From NCBI GenBank assembly GCA_017962025.1, contig JAGCWD010000075.1:1-53760 (forward strand): a stretch of 53,760 bases of DNA, given 5' to 3'. Shown here in pieces: positions 24,628-34,553 of this stretch (position 1 is its first letter; every line of letters begins with the position of its first letter). Below the pieces are notes generated by a model. It saw nothing but the letters and a program-made list of their open reading frames with translations, had not been told where the DNA came from and searched no databases. This stretch comes from Bacteroidales bacterium (GTDB lineage Bacteria > Bacteroidota > Bacteroidia > Bacteroidales > UBA932). Made by a program: the position numbers and the translations under genes.

Positions 24628-26667
24628 ATGAATAGAACGTTATTAATATTGGGAGCGATCATAATGATGACAGCTTGTACCCAGACAAAGAATCCATTCC
24701 TGACTGAATGGGACACCCCCTACGGCGTTCCGCCGTTTGACAAGATCTCCATGACCGATTATATTCCGGCAATCAAGGCGGGTATAAAGCAGCAGGAGAA
24801 AGAGCTTCAGGCAATCCTCGACAACCGGGAGACTCCTACGTTCCAAAACACCGTTGCCGCCTATGAACTGTCGGGAGATATCCTCGACAAGGTGACATCC
24901 GTCCTTTTCAACCTGCAGGAGACGGAGGACAGCGATGAGATGGAAAAGGTGGCCGAGGAAGCCACCGGGCTCATTACTGCCCACAATAACGAGATATCGA
25001 TGAACAGGAAGTTCTTCGAAAGGGTCAAGGCTGTCTATGAGGCTGATCAGAGCGGGCTTACCAGGGAGCAGCAGATGGTGCTGAAAAACCTGTACAAGAG
25101 CTTCACCCGCAACGGTGTTGGCCTGGACGATGCCTCGCAGGAAAGGCTCAAGGAGATTAACCTTAAGGTGGCCGCCTCCCAGCAGAAGTTCGGTAACAAC
25201 CTCCTGGCAGAGAACAATGCTTTCAAGGACAAGTTCGGAATTCCCGTATCATCCTATACTTCCGAGATGACGACCTGCGAGGACCGCAGCCGCCGCGAAG
25301 AGATGTTCAAGGCATATTCATCCAGAGGCAACAACGGAAATGAATATGACAACAAGGCTCTCTGCCTTGATATCCTGAAACTCCGCGCCGAGAAGGCCAG
25401 GATGCTTGGTTTCGACACCTATGCCGCCTATGCGCTGGACGAGCAGATGGCTCATGACCCCCAGACGGTTGACGAATTCCTGGACAAGATCCAGAAGGCT
25501 TCCAATGCCAAGGCGAAGGAGGAAGTCTATGACATGCAGAAGATCATGGACGAGGACATAGCTGCCGGCAAGGTCGAGAAGGGTGCCAAGATAATGCCTT
25601 GGGACTGGTTCTACTATGCCGAGAAGGTACGCCAGAGGAAATTTGCCCTTGACGAGGATCAGACCAAGCCTTATTTCATGATGGAGAATGTCCGCAACGG
25701 TGTTTTCACCGCGGCTCACAAGATCTATGGCATCAACGTGGAACCTGTTTCGGGAGTTCCCGTGTACAATCCGGCGGTTGAGACTTTCAAGGTTACTGAT
25801 GCCGATGGAAGCCTGCTCGGAATATTCATGACCGACTACTACCCCCGTCCTTCAAAGAGGGGAGGAGCCTGGATGACCGTTTTCCGCGACCAGTATGTCG
25901 ATAAGGATGGCAACGAGGTTCGTCCTATCGTGTTGAATGTCGGCAACATGACTGCTCCGACGGATAACGAGCCCGGCCTGTTCACCGTGGACGAGGTGGA
26001 GACTGTCTTCCATGAATTCGGCCATGGCCTACACGGCCTCCTTACGAAGTGCACATATCCTTCCGTGAGCGGAACCAGTGTCAAGCGTGATTTCGTGGAG
26101 ACGTTCTCGCAGTTTAATGAGAACTGGGCTTTCCAGCCTGAGATCCTGGCCGAATATGCCAAGCATTACAAGACCGGAGAGGTCATCCCGGCAGAGTTGG
26201 TAGCCAAGATCAACAACGCCCACAAGTTCAACCAGGGTTTCATGACTTCTGAACTTTGTGCTGCGTCAATCCTGGACATGAAGTGGCATGAACTAACCTT
26301 GGAGGAACTGGAGAAGATGAGCGAAGGTGACCAGGCTGCCAATGTGGCTGCTTTCGAGGAAAAGGTCTGCAAGGAGATGGGACTGATAGATGAGATCATC
26401 CCACGCTACCGTACGACTTACTTCAACCATATCTTCAACAGCGGCTACAGCGCTGGTTACTACAGCTATCTTTGGGCAGAAGTGCTCGACAAGGATGCTT
26501 TCGAGTATTTCCAGGAGCAAGGAATATATAATCCTGATGTTGCAACGAAGTTCCGCAAACTCTTCTTGGAGAGGGGTGGCAGCGAGGAACCGATGGTGCT
26601 TTACACGATGTTCCGTGGCGCACAGCCGGATCCGGGAGCCCTTCTCCGTGCCCGCGGACTCGAATAG
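24628..26667 (+). CDS. dcp: Peptidyl-dipeptidase Dcp (M3 family), lipoprotein form
   Basis: The 679-residue protein has the standard M3 length. The zinc site is HEFGHGLHG (462-470), followed about 25 residues later by the third-ligand region FVETFSQFNENW. The N-terminus MNRTLLILGAIIMMTAC is a lipoprotein signal (Cys17), so this copy is membrane-anchored. Dcp removes dipeptides from the C-terminus of peptides. It lies 20 bases after the DUF5689-like gene and 31 before the tricorn-like protease, so a peptide-degrading pair continues the same transcription unit. Confidence 0.95.
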   Translation: MNRTLLILGAIIMMTACTQTKNPFLTEWDTPYGVPPFDKISMTDYIPAIKAGIKQQEKELQAILDNRETPTFQNTVAAYELSGDILDKVTSVLFNLQETEDSDEMEKVAEEATGLITAHNNEISMNRKFFERVKAVYEADQSGLTREQQMVLKNLYKSFTRNGVGLDDASQERLKEINLKVAASQQKFGNNLLAENNAFKDKFGIPVSSYTSEMTTCEDRSRREEMFKAYSSRGNNGNEYDNKALCLDILKLRAEKARMLGFDTYAAYALDEQMAHDPQTVDEFLDKIQKASNAKAKEEVYDMQKIMDEDIAAGKVEKGAKIMPWDWFYYAEKVRQRKFALDEDQTKPYFMMENVRNGVFTAAHKIYGINVEPVSGVPVYNPAVETFKVTDADGSLLGIFMTDYYPRPSKRGGAWMTVFRDQYVDKDGNEVRPIVLNVGNMTAPTDNEPGLFTVDEVETVFHEFGHGLHGLLTKCTYPSVSGTSVKRDFVETFSQFNENWAFQPEILAEYAKHYKTGEVIPAELVAKINNAHKFNQGFMTSELCAASILDMKWHELTLEELEKMSEGDQAANVAAFEEKVCKEMGLIDEIIPRYRTTYFNHIFNSGYSAGYYSYLWAEVLDKDAFEYFQEQGIYNPDVATKFRKLFLERGGSEEPMVLYTMFRGAQPDPGALLRARGLE

Positions 26668-26698
26668 ACGAACTATCAAATTATTAATAGATCAAAGT

Positions 26699-29600
26699 AT
26701 GAAGAAGTATTTACTGACGATCCTTTCATTCGGACTTGCCCTGTCTTTCTCGGCGAAGGCAGATGAAGCCCGTCTGCTCAGGTTCCCCGCCACCAACGGG
26801 ACCGACATCGTGTTCTCCTACGCAGGAGATCTTTTCTCTGCACCGCTAGCGGGTGGAGAGGCCAAGCGTCTCACCTCCCACATCGGCTACGAGATGTTCG
26901 CGAAGTATTCCCCTGATGGGAAGACCATCGCATTTACCGGTGAGTACGATGGCAACAGGGAAGTCTATATCATCCCTGCTACCGGCGGCGAGCCCGTTCG
27001 TTTGACCTACACTTCCACCAATTCCCGTGATGATTTGGGAGACCGTATGGGGCCTAACAACATCGTCATGGCTTGGACGAATGACGGAAAGTACATAGTC
27101 TATCGTAACAGGACCGGCGACGGTTTCCCCGGCAAGCTTTGGAAAGTTTCGGTTAACGGTGGCATGCCCGAAGAGATTCCCCTTCCTGAAGGAGGATTCT
27201 GCAGCTTCTCACCCGATGGGAAGAAGCTGGCCTATAACCGAGTCATGAGGGAGTTCCGTACCTGGAAATACTACCGTGGCGGTATGGCCGACGAGGTCTG
27301 GGTCTATGATGGAAAGAGTGTCGAGAAGATCACTGACAATGCTGCACAGGATATCTTCCCCATGTGGGTCGGCAACGAGATCTATTTTGTGTCCGACCGC
27401 GACATGAACATGAACATATTCGTGTACAATACTTCCACTAAGGCTACCTCCAAGGTTACCAACTTCTCAGATTTTGATGTCAAGTTCCCCAGCACCAACG
27501 GTAAGTTGGTCGTCTTCGAGAAGGGTGGTTTCCTGTACAAGCTTGATCCTGCGACCAAGAAGGCCGAGCAGATCCACATCACCCTGACTTCCGATGTTGT
27601 CTATTCCCGTCCTGAGCTGAAGAAGGTCACAGGCCGCGGTTTCAGCGTCTCTCCTGATGGAAAGAGGGCAGCCGTGACCGCACGCGGAGAGGTCTTCGAC
27701 GTACCTGTGGGCAAGGGTATTACAAGGAATATCACCCAGACCCCCGGTGCCAACGAAAGGGGAGCATCCTGGAGTCCTGACGGGAAGTATATCGCCTACA
27801 TCAGCGACAAGACCGGAGAGAACGAGGTCTATCTTTATGAGGCAGCTACCGGAACCACCGTCCAGGCGACCAAGGACAATGACACCTACATCAGCAACCT
27901 GATGTGGGCTCCGGACAGCAAGCACATCTATTATACTGACCGTAAGAACCGTCTCGTTGAGGTCGATCCTGCCACCAAGTCAAAGAAAGTGGTTTACTCC
28001 AGCCCTGAAGGTGGACTCTATGGAGTCTCATTCTCACCGGACAGTAAATGGATTGCCTACACAAGGCCAGCCTCCAACGACATGAGCATCGTCTATGTCC
28101 ACAATCTTGCGACCGGCAAGGCATATCCTGTCACCGAGAAGTGGTACAGCTCCGGCTCACCGATGTTCTCTTCTGACGGAAAGTACCTGATATTCACTTC
28201 CGAGAGGGATCTTACTCCGACTTACAGCCGTATCGAGTGGAACTATTCCTATGGCAGCATGTCCGGCACCTACATGGCCATGCTGGCAAAGGATACTCCT
28301 TCTCCGTTGCTTCCTACGGACAGCGAGACCAACGTTTCAACGGGTGATTCCGAAGGCACTGATGCATCGGCAGCAAGGCCCGAGCGTCCCGGCGCTCCTG
28401 CAGGTCCCGGAGCGAAACCAGGCGAAAAGCCTGGTGAGAAGAAGGTCGCAGAGACAAAGATCGACCCCGATGGTCTTATCGACAGGGTCGTGAAGCTTCC
28501 GATCAGCGGAAGGGTCTTTTTCTGTGACGGCAAGAAACTCTGGTTCACAGGTGGAGCAGCTCCTATGGGAGGCGCCCGCGGAGGAATGGGTGGCGGAGCA
28601 GGAGCAGGTGTCAAGACATATGACTTCGCTTCCGGAAAGACAGAGGATTGCACTGACGGTATGATCAGTTACAGGCTTGGTGATAAGAAGGCCGTTCTGA
28701 GCAGCCGTGGTAAGAGCACCGTGGTCAACTTCCCTTCGCCCAGGGTTGCTGGAGGAGAAGAGATCGACGCTGACAACATGTACGCCACGATCGACTACTC
28801 ACAGGAGTGGCCTCAGGTCTACAACGAGGTCTGGAGAGCTTTCCGTGACGGTTACTATGTCGAGAACATGCACGGACGTGACTGGAAGGGAGTGAAGGCA
28901 AAATACGAACCTCTCCTTCCTTATGTCAAGACCCGTCTCGACCTCAACTACCTGCTTGGTGCGATGATCTCCGAATTGGCGAGTGGTCATGCCTATGTCA
29001 ATCCTGGTCCTTATCCGAAACCCGACCGTATCCCGATGGGTCTTCTCGGAGCCAAACTCAGCAAAGACAAGGGCTATTTCAAGATTGACCATATTTATGC
29101 GGGTGCAACCTACAGGCCTGAGCTTCGCAGTCCTCTGACCGAACCCGGCATGAACATCAATGAGGGAGATTACATCACCGCCATCAATGGGCAGTCCCTC
29201 AAGGATGTGGACAACATCTACAAGTGCCTCATCGGAAAGGCTGACAAGCTCGTTGAACTGACTGTCAACAGCAAGGCTGCCGAGGGTGGACGCAAGGTAG
29301 TGGTGAAGCCTATCAGCAACGAGTATCCTCTCGAACATTACGAGTGGATCATGAAGAACATCAAGACTGTTGAGGAAAAATCCGGTGGCAAGGTGGGTTA
29401 CATCTATATTCCCGACATGGGTGCAGAAGGACTCAATGAGTTCGCCCGCTACTGGTATCCTCAGCTTGACAAGGAGGCCCTCATCATCGATGACCGTGAA
29501 AACGGTGGCGGAAACGTCTCCCCGATGATTATCGAGCGTCTCCAGAGGGTTGTTTACAGGATGAACGCAGGTCGCGGATCCAACCGTGTTAATACCATTC

Positions 29601-30025
29601 CCGATGGTGCTCACGTAGGACCGAAGGTCTTGCTGATCAACAAGTACTCCGCTTCTGACGGAGACCTCTTCCCTTGGGGCTTCAAGGCCAACAAGCTCGG
29701 CACCGTGATTGGTACCAGGACCTGGGGAGGAATCGTCGGAATCGGTGGCTCGCTTCCTTACATGGATGGGACTGACGTGAGGGTTCCCGGATCCACCAGC
29801 TTCGATCCTTACACCGGAGAGTGGATCATCGAGAACTATGGAGTCGATCCTGACATCGTTCTCGACAATGATCCTGTCAAGGAGTACGCCGGAACCGACC
29901 AGCAGCTCCTGAAAGCTATCGAGGTCGCACTCGAGCAGATAAAGACCCAAAGGTCACACAAGGATCTGCCAGCAAAGCCCGCACCTCGTACCTTCAAGGA
30001 TCTCGGACTCCCGGAGATTAAGTAA
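26699..30025 (+). CDS. Tricorn-like S41 protease with beta-propeller, PDZ and C-terminal serine protease domain
   Basis: An open frame extends far upstream inside dcp, but ATG 26699 follows the dcp stop and starts a signal peptide (MKKYLLTILSFGLALSFSAKA), giving 1108 residues. WD40/TolB-like blades with repeated SPDGK motifs fill about 25-560. A low-complexity Pro/Gly/Lys linker and a Gly-rich stretch (GGARGGMGGGAGAG) follow. A PDZ domain containing NEGDYITAINGQSL lies near 820-860. The S41 core is VGYIYIPDMG, IIDDRENGGG and NKYSASDGD with the predicted nucleophile near Ser986, then GTRTWGGIVG. It likely degrades peptides in the periplasm together with Dcp. Confidence 0.93.
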   Translation: MKKYLLTILSFGLALSFSAKADEARLLRFPATNGTDIVFSYAGDLFSAPLAGGEAKRLTSHIGYEMFAKYSPDGKTIAFTGEYDGNREVYIIPATGGEPVRLTYTSTNSRDDLGDRMGPNNIVMAWTNDGKYIVYRNRTGDGFPGKLWKVSVNGGMPEEIPLPEGGFCSFSPDGKKLAYNRVMREFRTWKYYRGGMADEVWVYDGKSVEKITDNAAQDIFPMWVGNEIYFVSDRDMNMNIFVYNTSTKATSKVTNFSDFDVKFPSTNGKLVVFEKGGFLYKLDPATKKAEQIHITLTSDVVYSRPELKKVTGRGFSVSPDGKRAAVTARGEVFDVPVGKGITRNITQTPGANERGASWSPDGKYIAYISDKTGENEVYLYEAATGTTVQATKDNDTYISNLMWAPDSKHIYYTDRKNRLVEVDPATKSKKVVYSSPEGGLYGVSFSPDSKWIAYTRPASNDMSIVYVHNLATGKAYPVTEKWYSSGSPMFSSDGKYLIFTSERDLTPTYSRIEWNYSYGSMSGTYMAMLAKDTPSPLLPTDSETNVSTGDSEGTDASAARPERPGAPAGPGAKPGEKPGEKKVAETKIDPDGLIDRVVKLPISGRVFFCDGKKLWFTGGAAPMGGARGGMGGGAGAGVKTYDFASGKTEDCTDGMISYRLGDKKAVLSSRGKSTVVNFPSPRVAGGEEIDADNMYATIDYSQEWPQVYNEVWRAFRDGYYVENMHGRDWKGVKAKYEPLLPYVKTRLDLNYLLGAMISELASGHAYVNPGPYPKPDRIPMGLLGAKLSKDKGYFKIDHIYAGATYRPELRSPLTEPGMNINEGDYITAINGQSLKDVDNIYKCLIGKADKLVELTVNSKAAEGGRKVVVKPISNEYPLEHYEWIMKNIKTVEEKSGGKVGYIYIPDMGAEGLNEFARYWYPQLDKEALIIDDRENGGGNVSPMIIERLQRVVYRMNAGRGSNRVNTIPDGAHVGPKVLLINKYSASDGDLFPWGFKANKLGTVIGTRTWGGIVGIGGSLPYMDGTDVRVPGSTSFDPYTGEWIIENYGVDPDIVLDNDPVKEYAGTDQQLLKAIEVALEQIKTQRSHKDLPAKPAPRTFKDLGLPEIK

Positions 30026-30051
30026 TTTATAATATTTCTAAATATTCAATT

Positions 30052-30690
30052 ATGAAAAGATTTTTGACAGCCGCTTTTGCCGCAGCCCTGTTGTTCTTGG
30101 GAACCAATGCATCCGCCCAGCTTTCAGTCGGAGACGGAAGGTGGTCTGCCGGAGGAGGAGCTACTTTCTTTGGCCTTGCGGGCAGTGATGCCTCTGTGCT
30201 GGAAAAGTTCGGATTCCCCAAATCCATACCCGGATTCTACTTCGGAGCGAGTCTTGACTATGCATTCTCCACCATCGGAGGCCTTAGCGTTGAGCCTGGT
30301 GCATACATCATGCATTACGGGAAGCCTTACAAGTTCGGTCTTGGAGATGCAAAAAAGTCTTATCACGCCAATTACCTGAGCGTTCCGCTTCATCTGAAAT
30401 ATGCTTTCCCGACCGGTCCTGAATTCGGCATAGCTGTCTTTACCGGTCCCCGGTTCAACCTGGGTCTCGGAGGCAACATGTTCAGCGCCGGAAAGACTTA
30501 TCCCGGTCTCATGCCTGTTGATGCCCAGTGGGGCTTCGGGTTAGCTGTCACCATACAGGAAGCCGTCGTGATCCGTGCAGGCTATGACACAGGACTGACG
30601 AACGCCTTGAAGGACAACAAAGACCTGAGTTACGAGGATGTGATTGCCCACAGGGATGCCTATCACGTTGGAGTGTCTTTTGTGTTCTAG
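30052..30690 (+). CDS. Small outer-membrane beta-barrel protein
   Basis: The 212-residue protein has a signal peptide (MKRFLTAAFAAALLFLGTNASA|Q). The rest consists of amphipathic strands with aromatic girdles and glycine turns (GFYFGASLDYAF, YLSVPLHLKYAF, GIAVFTGPRFNLGLG) and ends in HVGVSFVF with the terminal phenylalanine required by the barrel assembly machinery. This is the pattern of PorT-like/OMP beta-barrel domains in Bacteroidetes, probably eight strands. Function unknown. It lies 26 bases after the tricorn-like gene and one base before the GH43, so it belongs to the same transcript. Confidence 0.85.
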   Translation: MKRFLTAAFAAALLFLGTNASAQLSVGDGRWSAGGGATFFGLAGSDASVLEKFGFPKSIPGFYFGASLDYAFSTIGGLSVEPGAYIMHYGKPYKFGLGDAKKSYHANYLSVPLHLKYAFPTGPEFGIAVFTGPRFNLGLGGNMFSAGKTYPGLMPVDAQWGFGLAVTIQEAVVIRAGYDTGLTNALKDNKDLSYEDVIAHRDAYHVGVSFVF

Positions 30691-30691
30691 G

Positions 30692-31663
30692 ATGAAAAGA
30701 ATGATTATCTGGTTGGCGCTGTCAGTTTTGGCAGCGCCGGCTTTTATAAGTTGTGCCGGGCCGTCCGGGAAGCAGGTTGAAACCTCTTGGGAGATTGAAA
30801 ACGACAAGGTCCCCCTTGCCGATCCATTCATCCTGCTCCACAAGGGAGTTTATTATGCCTATGGTACCGGGGAACCTGGTTTCAGGGTTTACACTTCTAC
30901 CGATCTTGAGCATTGGCAGAAGAAGGGTATAGCCCTGGACATAGAGAACAGCTGGGGGACCAAGCAGTTCTGGGCACCTGAGGTGTACTACGTCAAGTCC
31001 AAGAAGAAATTCTTCCTGTTCTATTCCTCGGAAGAACATGTCAACGTGGCAACTTCAGACAGCCCTGAGGGTCCGTTCACCCAGTCGGTGATCAAGCCCA
31101 TCAGGGAAGAAAAGGGGATAGACACCTCGATGTTCATCGACGATGATGGCACTCCGTATCTTTATTTCGTCCGTTTTACCGGAGGAAATGTGATCTGGGT
31201 GGCGGAGATGACGGATGACCTTCTGGGAATAAAGGATGAGACACTAACAGAATGCATCAGCGCCGTCGATCCCTGGGAACTTGTCGATGCCAGGGTTACC
31301 GAAGGCCCTTCCGTGTTCAAGCACAAGGGACAGTATTACATGATCTACTCCGCCAATCACACCCGCAGCCAGGATTATGCCGTAGGTTATGCCACGGCTC
31401 TTTCTCCTAGCGGGCCATGGACAAAATATCCGGGCAATCCTGTTTTCAGGAGGGATTCCCCGAATGCCGGAGGCTTGGTAGGAATCGGTCATGGGGCTCC
31501 TTTCAAGGACAAAGGTGGTAATTCGATGTACGTTTTCCATGCCCATCAGAATGACTCCATCATGTATCCCAGGACGATGTACATCAACACAGAACTGAAG
31601 GTTGCCAAAGACGGCACCCTCAGCATGCCCGGAGAGGTAATTCATCCGGTTGTCGTGAAATAG
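30692..31663 (+). CDS. GH43 family glycosidase lipoprotein
   Basis: ATG 30692 directly follows the previous stop (two-base spacing) and begins the lipoprotein signal MKRMIIWLALSVLAAPAFISC (Cys21). An upstream in-frame start inside the barrel gene is less likely. The 323-residue five-bladed propeller shows the GH43 triad: PLADPFIL (base Asp), IDTSMFIDDDGTPYL (pKa-modulating Asp) and VTEGPSVFKHKGQYYMIYS (acid Glu). GH43 enzymes remove arabinose, xylose or galactose from plant or other glycans. It is the last gene of the long rightward run and converges on the phosphatase at 31667, only 3 bases apart. Confidence 0.9.
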   Translation: MKRMIIWLALSVLAAPAFISCAGPSGKQVETSWEIENDKVPLADPFILLHKGVYYAYGTGEPGFRVYTSTDLEHWQKKGIALDIENSWGTKQFWAPEVYYVKSKKKFFLFYSSEEHVNVATSDSPEGPFTQSVIKPIREEKGIDTSMFIDDDGTPYLYFVRFTGGNVIWVAEMTDDLLGIKDETLTECISAVDPWELVDARVTEGPSVFKHKGQYYMIYSANHTRSQDYAVGYATALSPSGPWTKYPGNPVFRRDSPNAGGLVGIGHGAPFKDKGGNSMYVFHAHQNDSIMYPRTMYINTELKVAKDGTLSMPGEVIHPVVVK

Positions 31664-31666
31664 GGA

Positions 31667-32965
31667 TTATCTCCTTGTTTCGATAAAGGACTCTATCCGG
31701 GGATAATAGTATTCCTTAACATCTTTCCAGTGGTAGAACGGCCAGGTGTCCGTCTCCACTGGAATATGTTTTTCTTCTTCCTGAAGGAGGAACTTGACGA
31801 GGATGTCGTCGCTTCCCGGCTTCCTGAAGAATACCATTTGGATGTTCGATCCCATCGGAATGACCTGGAACAGGGAGAAGTGGTCGCATACATTCAGGAA
31901 ATCAGCGGGAACCTCCCTACAACCGTCGAATTCTAAGGCACGTACAACCTGTATGACGAACCCATCGTGGCTGAAACGGAGGAAAGCACCATTCTCACCG
32001 GCATCGATGGCTTTCTGTGCGTTGTCCATCATGTGCTTGATCGGAAGATAGCCTCTCTTGTAAACAGGGGTCATTCCCGGGTAGTATCCGGGGGAGATAA
32101 GCCAAGATATGGAGTTCGAAAGGAAGATTGTGTAAAGCTGGTCTTTCGTGAAATATTTCCTGAAAGTCCGCTTCATATTCAGTTCCGGGATGCATTGCAT
32201 GTCTTCGGCTATGTCGTAGAGATCTTCCGAGAACTTGGCTGGATTGCCTCCGTTGTAATCCAGAATCAACGACCTGTCCTTGATGAACTTGCCGCTGATG
32301 TCAACAGTCTGCCTGAGGGAATCCCTTACGGTCTGTGCCCTGACTTTGACGGCGTCCGACCCCGGCACAACAGCTACACTGTCAGACTGATTGCTCATGT
32401 ACCATTTATCTTCCGGATAATAGCCACCCTCCACATCAAGCGAAGGATTCCTGCGTTTGAGTTCCCCGATAAAATGCTCCATGCTCTCCAGGCAACGATG
32501 TGAGGAGGTGGATCGGGTGATGACTTTCGCATTGTTGTCAAACACTCCGGGATAACGTTCGAAAGCTCTCGCAGCTATTCCTTCATGCTCACGTCCTCCA
32601 AGGGCTGAGAGTTCTCCTGCTTTTCCGTCTGCATCGGCATAGGCTTTCCGAAGATTCTTCAGCAGCACTTTTCCCTTGTGGGTCAGGGCGTCGGATGAGT
32701 CGGCTTTCTCCAACAGGCCTATGGCACGGGTGTAGAAGCTGTTGGAAGTTAGATATCTGGATCCATGCCTGCCGAAGTGGCTGATGTAGAAAGCTTCATA
32801 CCCTTCGGGAGGAGGGGTCTGGGAATACTTTGCCCCCGGATAGGAATAGTAGTTCGATCCTAGTTTGTCTATGTCTGCCCACAGTTCTTTCTTGGTGACT
32901 TGGGCGAGTGTGGCCGTGCATGTCAGCAGTACCGACAGGCAAGCAAGAGTAATTCTTTTATTCAT
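31667..32965 (-). CDS. MINPP-type histidine acid phosphatase (probable inositol polyphosphate phosphatase)
   Basis: The 432-residue protein has a signal peptide (MNKRITLACLSVLLTCTATLA). The catalytic motif RHGSR is at 66-70, with His67 as the phosphorylated nucleophile. The second motif FSHDG provides His333-Asp334 as proton donor. The RHGSR rather than RHGxRxP form and the HD-containing second motif resemble multiple inositol-polyphosphate phosphatases, a Bacteroidetes type of phytase, but other phosphomonoesters are possible. It is the third gene of a leftward operon; its start overlaps the stop of the upstream toroid gene by 8 bases (ATGAATAA). Confidence 0.85.
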   Translation of the reverse strand: MNKRITLACLSVLLTCTATLAQVTKKELWADIDKLGSNYYSYPGAKYSQTPPPEGYEAFYISHFGRHGSRYLTSNSFYTRAIGLLEKADSSDALTHKGKVLLKNLRKAYADADGKAGELSALGGREHEGIAARAFERYPGVFDNNAKVITRSTSSHRCLESMEHFIGELKRRNPSLDVEGGYYPEDKWYMSNQSDSVAVVPGSDAVKVRAQTVRDSLRQTVDISGKFIKDRSLILDYNGGNPAKFSEDLYDIAEDMQCIPELNMKRTFRKYFTKDQLYTIFLSNSISWLISPGYYPGMTPVYKRGYLPIKHMMDNAQKAIDAGENGAFLRFSHDGFVIQVVRALEFDGCREVPADFLNVCDHFSLFQVIPMGSNIQMVFFRKPGSDDILVKFLLQEEEKHIPVETDTWPFYHWKDVKEYYYPRIESFIETRR

Positions 32966-34553
32966 GATTGGTTATTTTGTCCATTCTCAGAAGGGTCTGT
33001 ATCGAAGCTACGCAGCAGTTGATCCAGAAGAAAGTGTTGTATTCCTTCATCTTTCCGCGGAATTCCAACAGGGTAGGAATCCTTCCGGTTATCTGGTCCT
33101 GTACGATAGTGAGGTTGTCAATCAGTGCCTTTCCCTTGGCTAAGGCCAGGGGATCACCGGTTTCTTCATATAGGGATAGGAACGCGTTGGCCACATTGCA
33201 TGAACTGTTGTCGACAGCCATTTCGTACTTGTACTGCTCGAACACGCAGGGTGCGCAGAAAGGCTTTATGCCATCCTTGTTTGGAAGGAAGTCCCAGTAG
33301 ACGAACTGGTCCTCGCTCATGCGTATAAGGTCTATTGCGTCGGCCAGATCCTCCGGTGAAACGACGTCCTTGTCAAGCAGATACTGGGCATACGGAGCCG
33401 CAGTACAGTTGGTAAGGTTCTCATACATGTGGAGCCCGAGGACCGAAACATCCTCGAACTGGCCGGTCAGGTTGAAAGTCGAGACGGCAACTTTCCGCAT
33501 CCATTCCTCCGCTGCCTTCCTCATCTGGTCATAATCATTGATACCATAGTCCTTTTCCAGCCTCTGGATGACAGTGACGAGAGGTCCGAGCATGGCACCG
33601 ACCTCATTGACAGGTTCACCTGTGATAAAGTCCACTTTTATCGGAAGGGATCCGTCGGGGCGCTGCAGCTTTTTAAGGGAGTTCATGATACCCTTGGCCT
33701 GATTCAAATACCTCTCTTCCTTTGTTTCATCGTATATGGTCAGAAACACACCAACGGCCCTGCAGGCTTCCATGGTCATCGTCTTGTCCTTGTTTTCCTC
33801 CCTTCCGGAGGAGACCAACTCTTGATAGTAGGTCGGAGGAATGAATGCGAGTGGATCTCCTTCAGGCCGGCTTTGGGCGATAAGGAATTCGGCCGCATTG
33901 CGTGCCATCTTCAATGCCTCCTCCCTTCTGGATGGAATCTCCCTTGCTACGATGCACTCATTGATTACTGTGGCCCCGATTATCTTGGTGGCGTAGGTGT
34001 TGAGGTTGTAGCTCATGTCAGGCTCCGTGTGGTCCAGCCAGTATTGTACTGAAGGCATCATGTGGATGAAATATGCTGCCTTGATGGCGGATTCGCGGTA
34101 GGGAATGGCAGCTTCAGGATAGGGCCCGCTGAAAGGGAAATCCCTGAAGAATTTCCTGGTTCCGGCCGTGTCCAGGACCTGTCCGTCCTTGTCCATGGCA
34201 AGGACTTGCAACTCCGTGTCTCCTACGGGAATATCATTCCAGACCGGGGAGAGAGGGGAATGGGGCGTCTTGGCAACGAAAGAGAGTTCTTTGCCGTTTA
34301 CATCCTTGACGACGAACTTGTAGTTTTCTGCACCTTCCACATCCTTGAAATCGAAGGCAGGGGCATAGGTGAATTTCTTCGCATAGATGTTCCAGTAGGG
34401 ATTGCGACCTTCGTAACCCGGACGGATTGGTTCGAGATATTCATCGGCTGCCTTCGCATTCAATTCGCTCCATGTCTTTTCAGGAGTTTTGGTGTTGCAT
34501 CCTGAAAGGGCGGCCAGAATGATGACCGTTGCAACTATCTGTTTGTTATTCAT
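32958..34553 (-). CDS. Alpha/alpha-toroid lipoprotein with Fn3-like N-domain (copy 2), function unknown
   Basis: The 531-residue protein has a lipoprotein signal (AALSGC, Cys19). Residues about 40-130 contain PGYEGRNPYWN, APAFDF and LSPVWNDIPVGDTELQVLA, a beta-sandwich resembling the N-terminal module found with heparinase II/DUF4962-type toroids. The rest is helical with repeated hairpins (RPDGSLPIKVDFITGE, MSEDQFVYWD, DNSSCNVANAFLSLYEETGDP), consistent with an (alpha/alpha)6 toroid of a glycosidase, lyase or epimerase. I cannot assign a CAZy family. It is a clear paralogue of the upstream gene at 34546, whose stop overlaps its start by 8 bases. Extracellular sugar processing is likely but inferred. 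Confidence 0.75.
   Translation of the reverse strand: MNNKQIVATVIILAALSGCNTKTPEKTWSELNAKAADEYLEPIRPGYEGRNPYWNIYAKKFTYAPAFDFKDVEGAENYKFVVKDVNGKELSFVAKTPHSPLSPVWNDIPVGDTELQVLAMDKDGQVLDTAGTRKFFRDFPFSGPYPEAAIPYRESAIKAAYFIHMMPSVQYWLDHTEPDMSYNLNTYATKIIGATVINECIVAREIPSRREEALKMARNAAEFLIAQSRPEGDPLAFIPPTYYQELVSSGREENKDKTMTMEACRAVGVFLTIYDETKEERYLNQAKGIMNSLKKLQRPDGSLPIKVDFITGEPVNEVGAMLGPLVTVIQRLEKDYGINDYDQMRKAAEEWMRKVAVSTFNLTGQFEDVSVLGLHMYENLTNCTAAPYAQYLLDKDVVSPEDLADAIDLIRMSEDQFVYWDFLPNKDGIKPFCAPCVFEQYKYEMAVDNSSCNVANAFLSLYEETGDPLALAKGKALIDNLTIVQDQITGRIPTLLEFRGKMKEYNTFFWINCCVASIQTLLRMDKITNHE

Noticed and set aside
26390..26698. N-terminal extension of the tricorn-like protease frame
   Set aside because: It overlaps the conserved 3' end of dcp in another frame; the signal peptide starts only at ATG 26699.
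28799..29950. 383-codon minus-strand open frame
   Set aside because: Shadow of the tricorn-like protease gene; composition is the mirror of conserved S41/PDZ codons and no start or domain supports it.
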